Assembly: GCA_944321495.1 (NCBI GenBank)
Contig: CALULP010000034.1
Location: 1 to 46,272 of the forward strand
Reading direction: 5' to 3'
DNA length: 46,272 nucleotides
Origin: an uncultured Bacteroides sp.
GTDB lineage: Bacteria; Bacteroidota; Bacteroidia; Bacteroidales; Bacteroidaceae
Both the position numbers and the translations under genes were made by a program. Position 1 is the first letter of the stretch; every line of letters starts with the position of its first letter. The notes under the pieces were generated by a model that did not search any database, was not told the origin of the DNA, and saw nothing but the letters and a program-made list of their open reading frames with translations. Positions 17,393-27,480 of the stretch are shown one piece after another.

Positions 17393-17422
17393 ATTGGCAA
17401 CCCTTTGCGAGAGGTTGCCAAT
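17393..17422. repeat. Perfect 10-bp inverted repeat upstream of dnaA
   Basis: ATTGGCAACC (17393-17402) and GGTTGCCAAT (17413-17422) are exact reverse complements separated by 10 nt. It lies about 70 bp upstream of the candidate dnaA -33 box, in the gap after the MCE gene. No T-run follows on either strand, so it resembles a protein-binding dyad more than a terminator. Confidence 0.55.
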
Positions 17423-17545
17423 ACATTGTAAATGGCTGATAATATTGATGTTATCAGGTGTCCGTCTTGGCGATTCCTTTTGTAGGCTTATTTAGTCGGA
17501 ATCGTTGTATTTCCTTTAATACGGTGACTTATCCGTTATTTTGAA

Positions 17546-17573
17546 TCTAAATAGCGAAGTTTTGTTATTTAGA
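17546..17573 (-). terminator. AT-rich hairpin after the MCE gene (weak terminator candidate)
   Basis: TCTAAATA (17546-17553) and TATTTAGA (17566-17573) form an 8-bp AT stem with a 12-nt loop, 25 bp beyond the stop codon of the MCE gene. It lacks a GC-rich stem, so terminator activity is uncertain. The rest of the 17248-17597 gap holds only this, the inverted repeat at 17393 and the dnaA promoter. Confidence 0.3.
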
Positions 17574-17597
17574 CTATTTCTATATAGCGTTGTCTTT

Positions 17598-18491
17598 TTA
17601 CTTGTCTTTTTTGCCAAAGAGGGAGAAATGTACATATCGTTTGGGATGCGATTTCAGGTCTTCCAACAAGCTGGCAGCATTGGCAGTTGTGGCACTCAGA
17701 TTGTTATAAAGTGTCGGGTCGTTGAACAGAAGCCCGATGGTGTTGTCTTTCCGGTTCAGTTTGTCTGTAATCATTTTTACATTTGCCAGTGTAGAGTCTA
17801 CTTTTTGCATGGCAGCTACATAATCTATTTCTTTTAAGTTGCCGGATATGGTGGCAAAATTATCGCCTATGACATTCAGTTTCTCGGTGAGTTGCGGGAT
17901 GTCGTTGTGCATCATCTTCTCTAATTGCCGGCTGGTGCCTGCCAGGCTTGCAGTCAGGTTTTCCATGTTGTCAAGGGTGGCGGGGATGGCAGGGTTGGCC
18001 AGCAAGGTATTCAGGGAGGCAAGAATGGAGTCCAGTTTGGGGAGCATTTGTTCGACTTGCGGCATCAAGTTGGTCACATTTCCCATGATTCCGTTGTTCA
18101 GGTTGCCGGGAATAGTGTCTCCCGTTTGGTATCTTTCACGCGGGTTGTTGGCAAGCAGCAGGTTCATCTTTACGCCTCCCAGCATCTCGGTTGCCAGTTC
18201 GGCAGAACTTCCTTTGGGGATGCGCAGTCCGGGTTCTACGTCGATTTCGGCCACTACATTGCCCGGTTTTGAGTAATCGTAATACAGGTTGCGTACGATG
18301 CCTACCCGGAAGCCGTCGGCAAATACGGGGCTTGATTTGGTAAGTCCGTTGATGTTTTCAAATTTCACGTAAAAGTAGTTGGACGGTTTGAACAAATGTA
18401 TTCCTTTCAGGTAATTGATGCCATATACCAGTATACAGAGGGCGATGATGCCCGCAATGCCTATTTTGACTTCCTTTGTTAAATATTTCAT
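17598..18491 (-). CDS. MCE/MlaD-family lipid-transport protein
   Basis: 297 residues. A single N-terminal membrane anchor (EVKIGIAGIIALCILVYGINYL, residues 7-28) precedes an MCE domain (about 38-115, NINGLTKSSPVFADGFRVGIV to GGVKMNLLLANN). A long helical C-terminal part follows, with coiled-coil-like repeats. MlaD/Mce proteins form hexameric rings in the periplasm that pass phospholipids between membranes. No MlaE permease or MlaF ATPase gene is next to it here; in Bacteroides these often lie elsewhere. It follows the amidase gene by 90 bp on the same strand and probably shares its transcript. Both are envelope genes. Confidence 0.85.
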   Translation of the reverse strand: MKYLTKEVKIGIAGIIALCILVYGINYLKGIHLFKPSNYFYVKFENINGLTKSSPVFADGFRVGIVRNLYYDYSKPGNVVAEIDVEPGLRIPKGSSAELATEMLGGVKMNLLLANNPRERYQTGDTIPGNLNNGIMGNVTNLMPQVEQMLPKLDSILASLNTLLANPAIPATLDNMENLTASLAGTSRQLEKMMHNDIPQLTEKLNVIGDNFATISGNLKEIDYVAAMQKVDSTLANVKMITDKLNRKDNTIGLLFNDPTLYNNLSATTANAASLLEDLKSHPKRYVHFSLFGKKDK

Positions 18492-18520
18492 GACGGTATT
18501 TATTGGTTATGTATTTTTTC

Positions 18521-18608
18521 CTTGTTGATTCCTCTTTCTTTTCTTATTGATTTCCTCTCTTATTCTTATTGATTTCTTCCCTTATTCTTGTTGATTGGCA
18601 AGCCTGTT
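18521..18608. repeat. Degenerate tandem array, four units of exactly 22 bp
   Basis: The decamer CTTRTTGATT recurs at 18521, 18543, 18565 and 18587, a strict 22-bp period, with the remaining 12 bases pyrimidine-rich and drifting. The array spans the gap between the amidase and MCE genes and includes the last codons and stop of the amidase. On the coding strand each unit reads AATCAAYAAG followed by a purine-rich stretch. Confidence 0.75.
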
Positions 18609-19751
18609 CTTATTGAACTCTTCGATGGCCGCCTTGACATCGGTTTTCTTCCCGTTTTTGAAGGCCACGATAAAGGCGTCTTTGAACTTGTTGCTAAGTT
18701 TTTTCCGGGTGCGTGACACTTGGTCGTAGTCGGCAGATGCGCCGCACACGTATTTGTACAATCCTCCCTCCCGATAGTATTCGGCTTTTATGCCTTTCAG
18801 TTGTTTGTCATTCTTTGCCAAGGGGCGTGAGGACGCCAGTATCTGTACTTTGAAAATCACTTCGCCTGCAATCCGTTCTTGGGGGAGGGCAGATGGAGAA
18901 ACCTTTGCCGTTTCTTTCGGGGCGGGTTGTGCCTCGGACAAGGATGTGCCGTTTCTCCCGTTCTGTTTCATCTCCTGTTCCTGTTTGTAAGCCAGAAAAG
19001 CACGGAAGATGCCATTGGCAAGCGAGGTAGAGCCGGCTTCCGAATTGAGGTAACGTTCTTCCTCCGGGTTTGAAATAAATCCCAACTCGACCAGAATGCT
19101 TGGCATGGCACTGGCTTTCAACACCAGGAATCCTGCCTGATGTACGCCCCGGTCGGTGCGCTTGCAAGTGTTTTTGAATTGCTTTTGCACCAGCGAAGCC
19201 AAGTGTACGCTTTCTTCCATGTATTTGTCTTGCATGAATTCAAAAATGATGTATGATTCCGCCGAATTGGGGTTGAAGCCGGCATACCTTGTCTTATAGT
19301 CATCTTCGTACAAGATGACCGAGTTTTCACGTTTGGCTACCTCCAGGTTGGCTTCCGACTTTGCAAGACCGAGTGTCCATGTCGAGGCTCCTTTTACCGA
19401 CCTCCCGTTTGCCACCGAGTTGGTGTGTATGGAAATAAACAAGTCGGCTTTGGCGTTGTTGGCTATTTCTGCCCGGCGGTTCAGGGGGATGAATACGTCG
19501 CGGTTGCGTGTGTAGACCACTTTTACGTCCGGACAGTTTTGTCGGATTTGCCTCCCCAGTTTTTGTGTCACTTTCAGGTTGATGTCCTTTTCCTTGGATA
19601 TCTGGCCTACCGCTCCAGGGTCGTGTCCGCCATGCCCTGCATCGATGACTACGACAAAGTCTTTGGCTTTGGCACAATTGGTGCCAAAGGGGGAAACAAA
19701 CAGTCCCAGGCAGATTCCGATATATAATATGTAGCGTTTATACCGTTTCAT
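18582..19751 (-). CDS. amiC: Exported N-acetylmuramoyl-L-alanine amidase
   Basis: 389 residues. A signal peptide (about 1-29) precedes an Amidase_3 domain (about 32-255). Zinc ligands are in VVVIDAGHGGHDPGAVG (His), the later SIHTNS (His) and an intervening Glu; the catalytic Glu is in ILVELGFISNPEE. The enzyme cuts the amide between MurNAc and the stem peptide, as needed for daughter-cell separation. A linker rich in Gln/Pro/Ala is followed by a C-terminal SPOR-like domain (about 298-375, EVIFKVQILASSRPL onward), which would bind denuded glycan at the septum. The final residues NQQE lie in a 22-bp tandem repeat. The symbol follows the AmiABC family and is not a proven ortholog. Confidence 0.85.
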   Translation of the reverse strand: MKRYKRYILYIGICLGLFVSPFGTNCAKAKDFVVVIDAGHGGHDPGAVGQISKEKDINLKVTQKLGRQIRQNCPDVKVVYTRNRDVFIPLNRRAEIANNAKADLFISIHTNSVANGRSVKGASTWTLGLAKSEANLEVAKRENSVILYEDDYKTRYAGFNPNSAESYIIFEFMQDKYMEESVHLASLVQKQFKNTCKRTDRGVHQAGFLVLKASAMPSILVELGFISNPEEERYLNSEAGSTSLANGIFRAFLAYKQEQEMKQNGRNGTSLSEAQPAPKETAKVSPSALPQERIAGEVIFKVQILASSRPLAKNDKQLKGIKAEYYREGGLYKYVCGASADYDQVSRTRKKLSNKFKDAFIVAFKNGKKTDVKAAIEEFNKNRLANQQE

Positions 19752-19765
19752 ACATAATCCGGATG

Positions 19766-19773
19766 CAAATGTA
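19766..19773 (-). promoter_or_regulatory. -7 element of the amidase-MCE transcript
   Basis: CAAATGTA on the plus strand is TACATTTG on the minus strand, a perfect match, 14 bp before the amidase ATG at 19751, giving a very short leader of about 10 nt. Confidence 0.45.
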
Positions 19774-19859
19774 GTGGAATTTTGTAGAAAACTGCGTTTG
19801 TTCGTTACGTTTTCTTTCCTGTCCTGCTCGTTTAGAACAGTTTTTTTGTCATTATGTAT

Positions 19860-19887
19860 CCTATTTATCGAAATAGGCGTACCTTTG
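19860..19887 (+). promoter_or_regulatory. Transporter promoter with an inverted repeat next to the -7 box
   Basis: TACCTTTG (19880-19887) is a perfect -7 element 28 bp before the ATG at 19916. Immediately upstream, CCTATTT (19860-19866) and AAATAGG (19871-19877) are an exact inverted repeat with an ATCG spacer, placed between the boxes where a repressor could sit. Confidence 0.45.
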
Positions 19888-19915
19888 CGCTCCGAAAAAA
19901 GGAATATTACATGTT

Positions 19916-20875
19916 ATGCTGGTGCGTTTCTTAAAAGACTGGACGCTGCCCGTTGCCATGTGTACCGGCGCGGCGGTTTATTTTCTGTTTGCTAAGGTTC
20001 CAATGCTGGCTCCTGCCAAACCCTTTGTCAATTCGTTGGTTGCCATATTGACTCCGTTGCTTATCTTTGCCCAACTGTTGCTTACTTTCTGTAAAGTGGA
20101 GGTGCGCGAACTGAAACCCAAAAGTTGGCATGGTTGGCTGCTGCTTTTTCAGGCGGTTACGTGCTTGTTCTTGGCGGTGGTCTTGGTATGTTTTCCCATG
20201 AATGAAGTGTATCGGGAGATTTTTGAAGGGACGATGGTCTGCCTGATATGTCCTACGGCTACGGCTGCTGCGGTCATTACGGGCAAGCTGGGCGGAAGTG
20301 CCTCAAGCCTGACTACGTATACTTTGTTGTCCAACCTGTTGGCCGCTGCTGCCGTTCCTTTGGTCTTTCCTTGGGTAGAGCCCCATGCAGATGTCTCGTT
20401 CTTCGCGGCTTTTCTGAAAATTCTTGGCAAAGTGTTCCCGCTGTTGCTGTGCCCGTTTTTCCTAGCGTGGTTCTTGAGGGTTTGCCTGCCGCGCGTACAC
20501 CGTCGGCTGTTGGGGCTTCACGATGCTGCGTTCTACTTGTGGGGAGTGGCACTTGCCATTGTCTCGGGGCAAACTGTACGCTCGCTTGTCAATAGCACCG
20601 CCCCTGCTTATGTGGAATGGCTGATTGCTTTGGGCGGGCTGGTGGCATGTTGTGTCCAGTTTTACTTGGGAAAACGTATTGGCGGCCATTATGGCGAACG
20701 TATCAGCGGCGGGCAGGCGCTGGGGCAGAAAAATACGGTGCTTGCTATTTGGATGGCATATACCTATTTGAATCCGTTGGCGTCCGTAGGCCCGGGTTCG
20801 TATGTATTGTGGCAGAATACCATCAATTCGTGGCAGTTGTGGAAAAAGAGGAAACGGGAAACTGCAGGAATTTGA
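19916..20875 (+). CDS. BASS-like (bile acid:sodium symporter superfamily) transporter
   Basis: 319 residues, almost entirely hydrophobic with about nine or ten membrane spans. Polar breaks in the spans include CLICPTATAAAVITGKLGGSA at about 110-130, the kind of helix-break proline and glycine motif seen in BASS and related 10-TM carriers. It should be an inner-membrane carrier, but substrate and coupling ion cannot be read from the sequence. The start at 19916 is chosen because the ATG at 19911 opens a different short frame. A divergent amidase lies upstream and an HD-domain gene with its own -7 element downstream. Confidence 0.7.
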   Translation: MLVRFLKDWTLPVAMCTGAAVYFLFAKVPMLAPAKPFVNSLVAILTPLLIFAQLLLTFCKVEVRELKPKSWHGWLLLFQAVTCLFLAVVLVCFPMNEVYREIFEGTMVCLICPTATAAAVITGKLGGSASSLTTYTLLSNLLAAAAVPLVFPWVEPHADVSFFAAFLKILGKVFPLLLCPFFLAWFLRVCLPRVHRRLLGLHDAAFYLWGVALAIVSGQTVRSLVNSTAPAYVEWLIALGGLVACCVQFYLGKRIGGHYGERISGGQALGQKNTVLAIWMAYTYLNPLASVGPGSYVLWQNTINSWQLWKKRKRETAGI

Positions 20876-20952
20876 AAGAACCGTACTGGCTTTCCTGCGC
20901 AGAGGACTAAACAGAGTGGAAGAGAAACGGGCGGATGTTGCGGAATAATTCG

Positions 20953-20960
20953 TACATTTG
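20953..20960 (+). promoter_or_regulatory. -7 element of the HD-domain gene
   Basis: TACATTTG, a perfect match, 27 bp before the GTG start at 20988. No -33 box at proper spacing is obvious. Confidence 0.45.
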
Positions 20961-20987
20961 CGCCCGTAAACTTAAAGTATATCCAAC

Positions 20988-21527
20988 GTGGAGCCTCTTG
21001 TTTATATAGAAAAGTATTATCCGGCAGCCAATAAGGAGCTGCACGACATCTTGTTGGAGCATAGTATTGCCGTTTCAGAAAAGGCTGTGGAGATAGCCGG
21101 AAAGCATCCTGAACTTAACTTGGACCAACAATTTATTTATGAGGCAGCCATGCTGCATGACATCGGCATTTTCATGACGGATGCCCCGTCCATTCATTGC
21201 TACGGTGACAAACCTTACATTTGCCACGGCTATTTGGGTGCGGAACTGATGCGTCGCGAGGGGCTTTTCCGTCATGCCTTGGTGTGCGAACGTCATACCG
21301 GGGCAGGGATTCCGTTGGAACAAATCGAACAGGAAGACTTGCCTTTGCCCCATCGCGACCTGGTGCCGGTGAGCCTTGAGGAGCAGGTTATTTGTTTTGC
21401 CGACAAGTTTTTTTCGAAAACTCATCTCGGTGAAGAAAAAACCGTGGAAAAGGCACGGAAAAGCATCCGGAAATATGGGGAGGCAGGATTGCAACGTTTC
21501 GACCGCTGGTGCGAGCTTTTCCTATGA
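20988..21527 (+). CDS. HD-domain phosphohydrolase
   Basis: 179 residues with a GTG start, chosen because the next in-frame ATG (in EAAMLHDIG) would cut into the HD motif and because a -7 element lies just upstream. Metal-binding residues are His24-25 region in LLEHSIAVSEKA, the HD pair in AMLHDIGIF, His in ICHGYLGAELMRREG and the downstream CFADKFFSKTH Asp. HD proteins hydrolyse nucleotides or other phosphoesters; the small single-domain type (YedJ/HDIG) has no assigned substrate. It lies between the BASS transporter and lptD on the same strand. Confidence 0.75.
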   Translation: MEPLVYIEKYYPAANKELHDILLEHSIAVSEKAVEIAGKHPELNLDQQFIYEAAMLHDIGIFMTDAPSIHCYGDKPYICHGYLGAELMRREGLFRHALVCERHTGAGIPLEQIEQEDLPLPHRDLVPVSLEEQVICFADKFFSKTHLGEEKTVEKARKSIRKYGEAGLQRFDRWCELFL

Positions 21528-21572
21528 CCCTCTAAAAATCTTTAAAAAGCAGGATTATACGTATAAAATCAG

Positions 21573-21580
21573 TACTTTTG
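21573..21580 (+). promoter_or_regulatory. -7 element of lptD
   Basis: TACTTTTG, a perfect match, 26 bp before the lptD ATG at 21607. Confidence 0.45.
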
Positions 21581-21606
21581 CCCGTTCAAGCGCAAACCAT
21601 TAGTTA

Positions 21607-24339
21607 ATGACGTCGTTGAAACCTAACATACTTATTCCCTTCTTACTACTGCTTGTCATGCTGTTTTTTACGGTCGATGTCGCCGCACAGCGTCGTGTAA
21701 GGCCGGTACAGCCGCCTACCGATGTTGTCTTGGCGGATTCGTTGCCGGGCGACACTTTAACTAACGGAGCTTTGCCGCAAGACACCGTGAAAGCCAAGAA
21801 GAATGAAGGGTTGGATGCTCCCGTTACTTACGAGGCAAACGACTCGCTGGTCTTTACCCAAAACGGCTATGCCCATCTGTATGGCGAAGGTAAAGTGAAC
21901 TATCCCCATCAGAATATAGAACTTACGGCAGAAGTCATTACCATGAACCTGGACAGCAGCACGGTCTATGCCCACGGTGTGGAAGATTCGTTGGGCGTCA
22001 TCCAAGGCAAGCCTGTGTTCAAGGATGGCGAGACCCCTTATGAAACCAATACCATCCGCTATAATTTTAAGAGCAAGAAAGGAATTATCAGTAACGTGGT
22101 GAGCCAGCAGGGTGAAGGTTACGTCACCGGTAACAATGCAAAGAAGGGCAGTGGCAACGAACTGTATATGAAAAGCGGCCGTTATACGACCTGCGACAAC
22201 CACGAGCATCCCCACTTTTACATGCAGATGACCTATGCCAAGGTGCGCCCCAAGAAAAACATAGTGACGGGGCCTGCCTACCTTGTGGTGGAAGATGTTC
22301 CGCTTCCTTTGGCGGTGCCGTTCTTTTTCTTCCCTTTTTCCAGCAGTTATTCTTCGGGATTCCTGATGCCCTCTTATATGGATGACTCCAACCGCGGGTT
22401 CGGGTTGACCAACGGCGGCTATTATTTTGCCATCAGCGACCAAATGGATTTGAAACTACAGGGGGATATATTTACCAAAGGTTCATGGGCGCTCAATGCC
22501 GAAACCAACTATGTGAAGCGCTACAAATACTCCGGCTTGCTGCAAGCCAGCTACCAGGTGACCAAGACGGGCGACAAGGGGTTGCCCGATTACTCGGTGT
22601 CGAAGGACTTCAAAATCGTCTGGAGTCACCGTCAGGATGCCAAGGCCAATCCCAATTCTACCTTTTCTGCCAGTGTCAATTTTTCCACCAGCAGCTACGA
22701 ACGTTCCAACATAGGCAACCTGTACAATGCCCAGGCCATGTCGCAGAACACCAAGACTTCCAGCATCAGCTACTCGCGCTACTTCTTCGACCGCAAGTTG
22801 CAGATATCGGCAACGGCCAACATCGCGCAGACCATGCGCGACTCGTCCATCAACGTCACCTTGCCCGACCTGAACATTTACCTTACTACGATTTATCCTT
22901 TCAAGCGCAAGCACCAGGTGGGTGACGAGCGTTGGTATGAGAAAATATCCTTGAGTTATACCGGGCGAATGAAGAACAGCATCCAGACGAAAGACAACCT
23001 GCTTTTCAAGTCCAACCTGATAAAGGATTGGAATAACGGCATGCAGCATGACATTCCTATCAGCGGAACTTTTACTTTGTTCAAGTATTTCAACGTCACG
23101 CCTTCTTTCAACTACACCGAGCGTTGGTACACCCGCAAGATTAAGCGCGATTGGGATTACGAAGCCCAACGGGAGGTGCAGACCGATACCGTTTACGGAT
23201 TCCACCGTGTGTATAATTACAGTGCCAGCCTGGGCATCAATACCAAGGTGTACGGCATGTACAAGCCTATCTTCTTCCCCAAGAAAGAGATTCAGATACG
23301 CCATGTCATTACCCCCTCAATTTCCATCAGCGGGTCGCCCGATTTCTCGTCGTCGCGCTACGGTTATTATGATTCTTATGTCCGCGAAACGCGTGCGGGC
23401 GTGCGCGACACCGTGCGCTACTCTTACTATTCCGGGCAGGCTTTCACGCCGCCGAGTGGGGGAAAATCGGGAAACATTACTTTCTCCATCTCCAATAACC
23501 TGGAGATGAAGTATAAAGACAAGAATGACTCCATACGCAAGGTCAGTCTTATCGACGAGTTGGGCGCCAGCATTTCTTACAACATGGCGGCAGCCACCCG
23601 TCCGTGGAGCGACTTGCAGCTTAACCTCCGCTTGAAGCTTACCAAAAGTTATACGTTCAGCATGAGCTCGCGCTTCAAGACCTATGGCTATAAGTTTGAC
23701 GAGCGGGGCAACGTGGTGGACAACGACCGCACGGAATGGTCGTACGGACGTTTCGGTATCTTTCAGGGATATGGTTCGTCGTTCAGCTACACGTTGAACA
23801 ATGACACGTGGAAGAAATTGAAGGGCCTTTTCACCGGCAAGGAAGAGGAGAAAGAAGAACAGGAAGATGCTGAAGACGCAACCGGGACAGAGGATGCTTC
23901 CGGAAGCAATACTTCCGGCGGTAAGAAGGTACAGCAGGCCGCTGCCGATGAAGACGGCTACCAAGTGTTCAAAATGCCGTGGTCCATCAACCTGAACTAC
24001 AGTTTCAACATCTCGGAAGACCGTTCCAAGCCCATCAACCGCAAGACCATGCGTTATCCTTACCGCTATACGCATAACCTCAGTGCATCGGGCAACATCA
24101 AGATATCCAATAACTGGTCTATCAGTTTCAACTCGGGCTACGACTTCGAGGAGAAAGAAATTGTGCAGACTACGTTCAACATCACCCGCGACCTGCACTG
24201 TTTCAGCATGTCCGCCAGCCTTTCCCCCTTTGGGCGTTGGAAGTATTACAACTTTACCATCCGCGCCAACGCCAGCATTCTCCAGGATTTGAAGTGGGAC
24301 AAGCGTAGCCAGACACAAAGCAACATCCAGTGGTATTGA
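21607..24339 (+). CDS. lptD: LPS-assembly outer-membrane protein LptD (Bacteroidetes type)
   Basis: 910 residues. A signal peptide (1-28) is followed by a Pro/Asp linker and an OstA/LptA-like beta-jellyroll (about 75-230, GYAHLYGEGKVNYPHQNIEL onward) that receives LPS from the periplasmic bridge. A large C-terminal barrel follows (about 240-905), rich in alternating aromatic and polar strands and ending in NIQWY. The segment PLPLAVPFFFFPFS near 235-250 matches the conserved LptD region before the barrel. An acidic low-complexity insert (residues about 743-779) is unusual. LptD with LptE inserts LPS or lipooligosaccharide into the outer leaflet. It converges with the Crp-family gene across a 57-bp gap. 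Confidence 0.88.
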   Translation: MTSLKPNILIPFLLLLVMLFFTVDVAAQRRVRPVQPPTDVVLADSLPGDTLTNGALPQDTVKAKKNEGLDAPVTYEANDSLVFTQNGYAHLYGEGKVNYPHQNIELTAEVITMNLDSSTVYAHGVEDSLGVIQGKPVFKDGETPYETNTIRYNFKSKKGIISNVVSQQGEGYVTGNNAKKGSGNELYMKSGRYTTCDNHEHPHFYMQMTYAKVRPKKNIVTGPAYLVVEDVPLPLAVPFFFFPFSSSYSSGFLMPSYMDDSNRGFGLTNGGYYFAISDQMDLKLQGDIFTKGSWALNAETNYVKRYKYSGLLQASYQVTKTGDKGLPDYSVSKDFKIVWSHRQDAKANPNSTFSASVNFSTSSYERSNIGNLYNAQAMSQNTKTSSISYSRYFFDRKLQISATANIAQTMRDSSINVTLPDLNIYLTTIYPFKRKHQVGDERWYEKISLSYTGRMKNSIQTKDNLLFKSNLIKDWNNGMQHDIPISGTFTLFKYFNVTPSFNYTERWYTRKIKRDWDYEAQREVQTDTVYGFHRVYNYSASLGINTKVYGMYKPIFFPKKEIQIRHVITPSISISGSPDFSSSRYGYYDSYVRETRAGVRDTVRYSYYSGQAFTPPSGGKSGNITFSISNNLEMKYKDKNDSIRKVSLIDELGASISYNMAAATRPWSDLQLNLRLKLTKSYTFSMSSRFKTYGYKFDERGNVVDNDRTEWSYGRFGIFQGYGSSFSYTLNNDTWKKLKGLFTGKEEEKEEQEDAEDATGTEDASGSNTSGGKKVQQAAADEDGYQVFKMPWSINLNYSFNISEDRSKPINRKTMRYPYRYTHNLSASGNIKISNNWSISFNSGYDFEEKEIVQTTFNITRDLHCFSMSASLSPFGRWKYYNFTIRANASILQDLKWDKRSQTQSNIQWY

Positions 24340-24396
24340 CCACAGGAGGATACTGCTGTGGAAATGCATTTATGCTGATGGATTCTTGGTTATAGC

Positions 24397-25098
24397 CTAT
24401 CCGATTTTGCTGATTTTCCGGAGTTTTTCTTCATCAATCAACTTGATTTTGCGTCCGTCGATGGCAATCAGTTTTTCCGAGGCGAATTGGGAAAGGGTGC
24501 GGATGGCGTTGGAGGTGGTCATGTTCGACAAGTTGGCGAGGTCTTCGCGCGACAGGTAGATGCTCAAGGTCGAGCCGTCTTCTTCCACGCCGTAACTTTC
24601 TTTCAGGAAGATGAGCGATTCGGCCAGTCGTCCGCGTATGTGTTTTTGGGTGAGGCTTACGGTGCGTTCGTCGGCTACGCCAAGGTCGAAGGAGAGTTGC
24701 TTGATGAAGAACATGGCCAAGGCGTTGTTTTGCATAATCAGTTGTGTGATGGTGGTCATGGGGATAAGGCAGATGACGGAAGGCTCGAATGCGGCAGCGG
24801 CGGTGATGTAGTCTGCTCCGGAAAAGTAAGCGCGGTAACCGAAGTACTCTACTGGCTTTATCATGCGGATAATCTGGCTGCGCCCTCCTACGCCGTCTTT
24901 GTAGACTTTTACCTTCCCGCTCAGCAGGCACATGAGGTGGGTGGGTGTTTCCCCTTCGCAATGGATGACCTCATTTTTCTTGTATGTTTGTAGCGTGAAG
25001 TGGCTGGCAAGAATCTCCCTTTGTTCTTCATTCAAGGGGTTCCACATGTCGGCTATCAGTTCAGGAACGTTGATATTTGATAAGTTAGTTTTCACCAT
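24397..25098 (-). CDS. cur: Crp/Fnr-family regulator, probable Cur (carbohydrate utilization regulator)
   Basis: 233 residues. An N-terminal cyclic-nucleotide-binding fold (about 30-140) contains GKVKVYKDGVGG and PVEYFGYRAYFSGADY, but lacks the E. coli CRP cAMP-contact pattern GELGLF-RS, so cAMP binding is doubtful. A dimer helix (about 140-165) leads to a winged helix (about 170-233) with LSREDLANLSNMTTSNAIRTLSQF as the HTH. In B. thetaiotaomicron the Crp-like Cur (BT4338) adjoins the glnN gene (BT4339 as I recall), and the same arrangement is seen here; the identification rests mainly on that context. Cur activates many polysaccharide loci and fusA2 under carbon limitation. A TGTG-N8-CACA palindrome lies on its own promoter. 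Confidence 0.7.
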   Translation of the reverse strand: MVKTNLSNINVPELIADMWNPLNEEQREILASHFTLQTYKKNEVIHCEGETPTHLMCLLSGKVKVYKDGVGGRSQIIRMIKPVEYFGYRAYFSGADYITAAAAFEPSVICLIPMTTITQLIMQNNALAMFFIKQLSFDLGVADERTVSLTQKHIRGRLAESLIFLKESYGVEEDGSTLSIYLSREDLANLSNMTTSNAIRTLSQFASEKLIAIDGRKIKLIDEEKLRKISKIG

Positions 25099-25112
25099 AT
25101 CTGCTGCACAAC

Positions 25113-25134
25113 TGTGTTATACAGCACAAATGTA
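25113..25134 (-). promoter_or_regulatory. cur promoter with an overlapping Crp-type palindrome
   Basis: CAAATGTA (25127-25134) is TACATTTG on the minus strand, a perfect -7 element about 29 bp before the ATG at 25098. TGTG-N8-CACA at 25113-25128 has the half-site arrangement recognised by Crp-family dimers and overlaps the -7 box and the start point. This position would suit negative autoregulation. Confidence 0.5.
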
Positions 25135-25230
25135 GAAAGAAAAAATCAAATACGACACATTTATGACAAAAAGATGATGTTTTTTGCGGTGGGCAGCTTG
25201 CATTTCTGCAATTTCTGCCCACCGTTGCTA

Positions 25231-27420
<2,190 letters not shown>

Positions 27421-27450
27421 AACGTTGCTGTTTTTATTGGTTTACGGCTG

Positions 27451-27458
27451 CAAAAGTA
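27451..27458 (-). promoter_or_regulatory. -7 element of glnN
   Basis: CAAAAGTA on the plus strand is TACTTTTG on the minus strand, a perfect match, 31 bp before the ATG at 27420. The dyad at 27481-27541 covers the -33 region and upstream sequence. Confidence 0.5.
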
Positions 27459-27480
27459 TATGTTTTCTGCGACATACCCC

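Noticed and set aside
17248..17597. Replication origin beside dnaA
   Set aside because: I found only isolated partial matches to TTATCCACA (for example TTATCCGTT) and no AT-rich 13-mer-like series; dnaN is not adjacent. A skew analysis would be needed.
24340..24361. Hairpin CCACAG/CTGTGG as a terminator between lptD and cur
   Set aside because: The stem is only six pairs and neither strand has a T-run after it, so I could not support a terminator call.
23317..24369. 350-codon frame antisense to lptD
   Set aside because: It lies entirely over a confident LptD gene on the other strand and has no own promoter or family. Long antisense frames are common opposite GC-biased codons.
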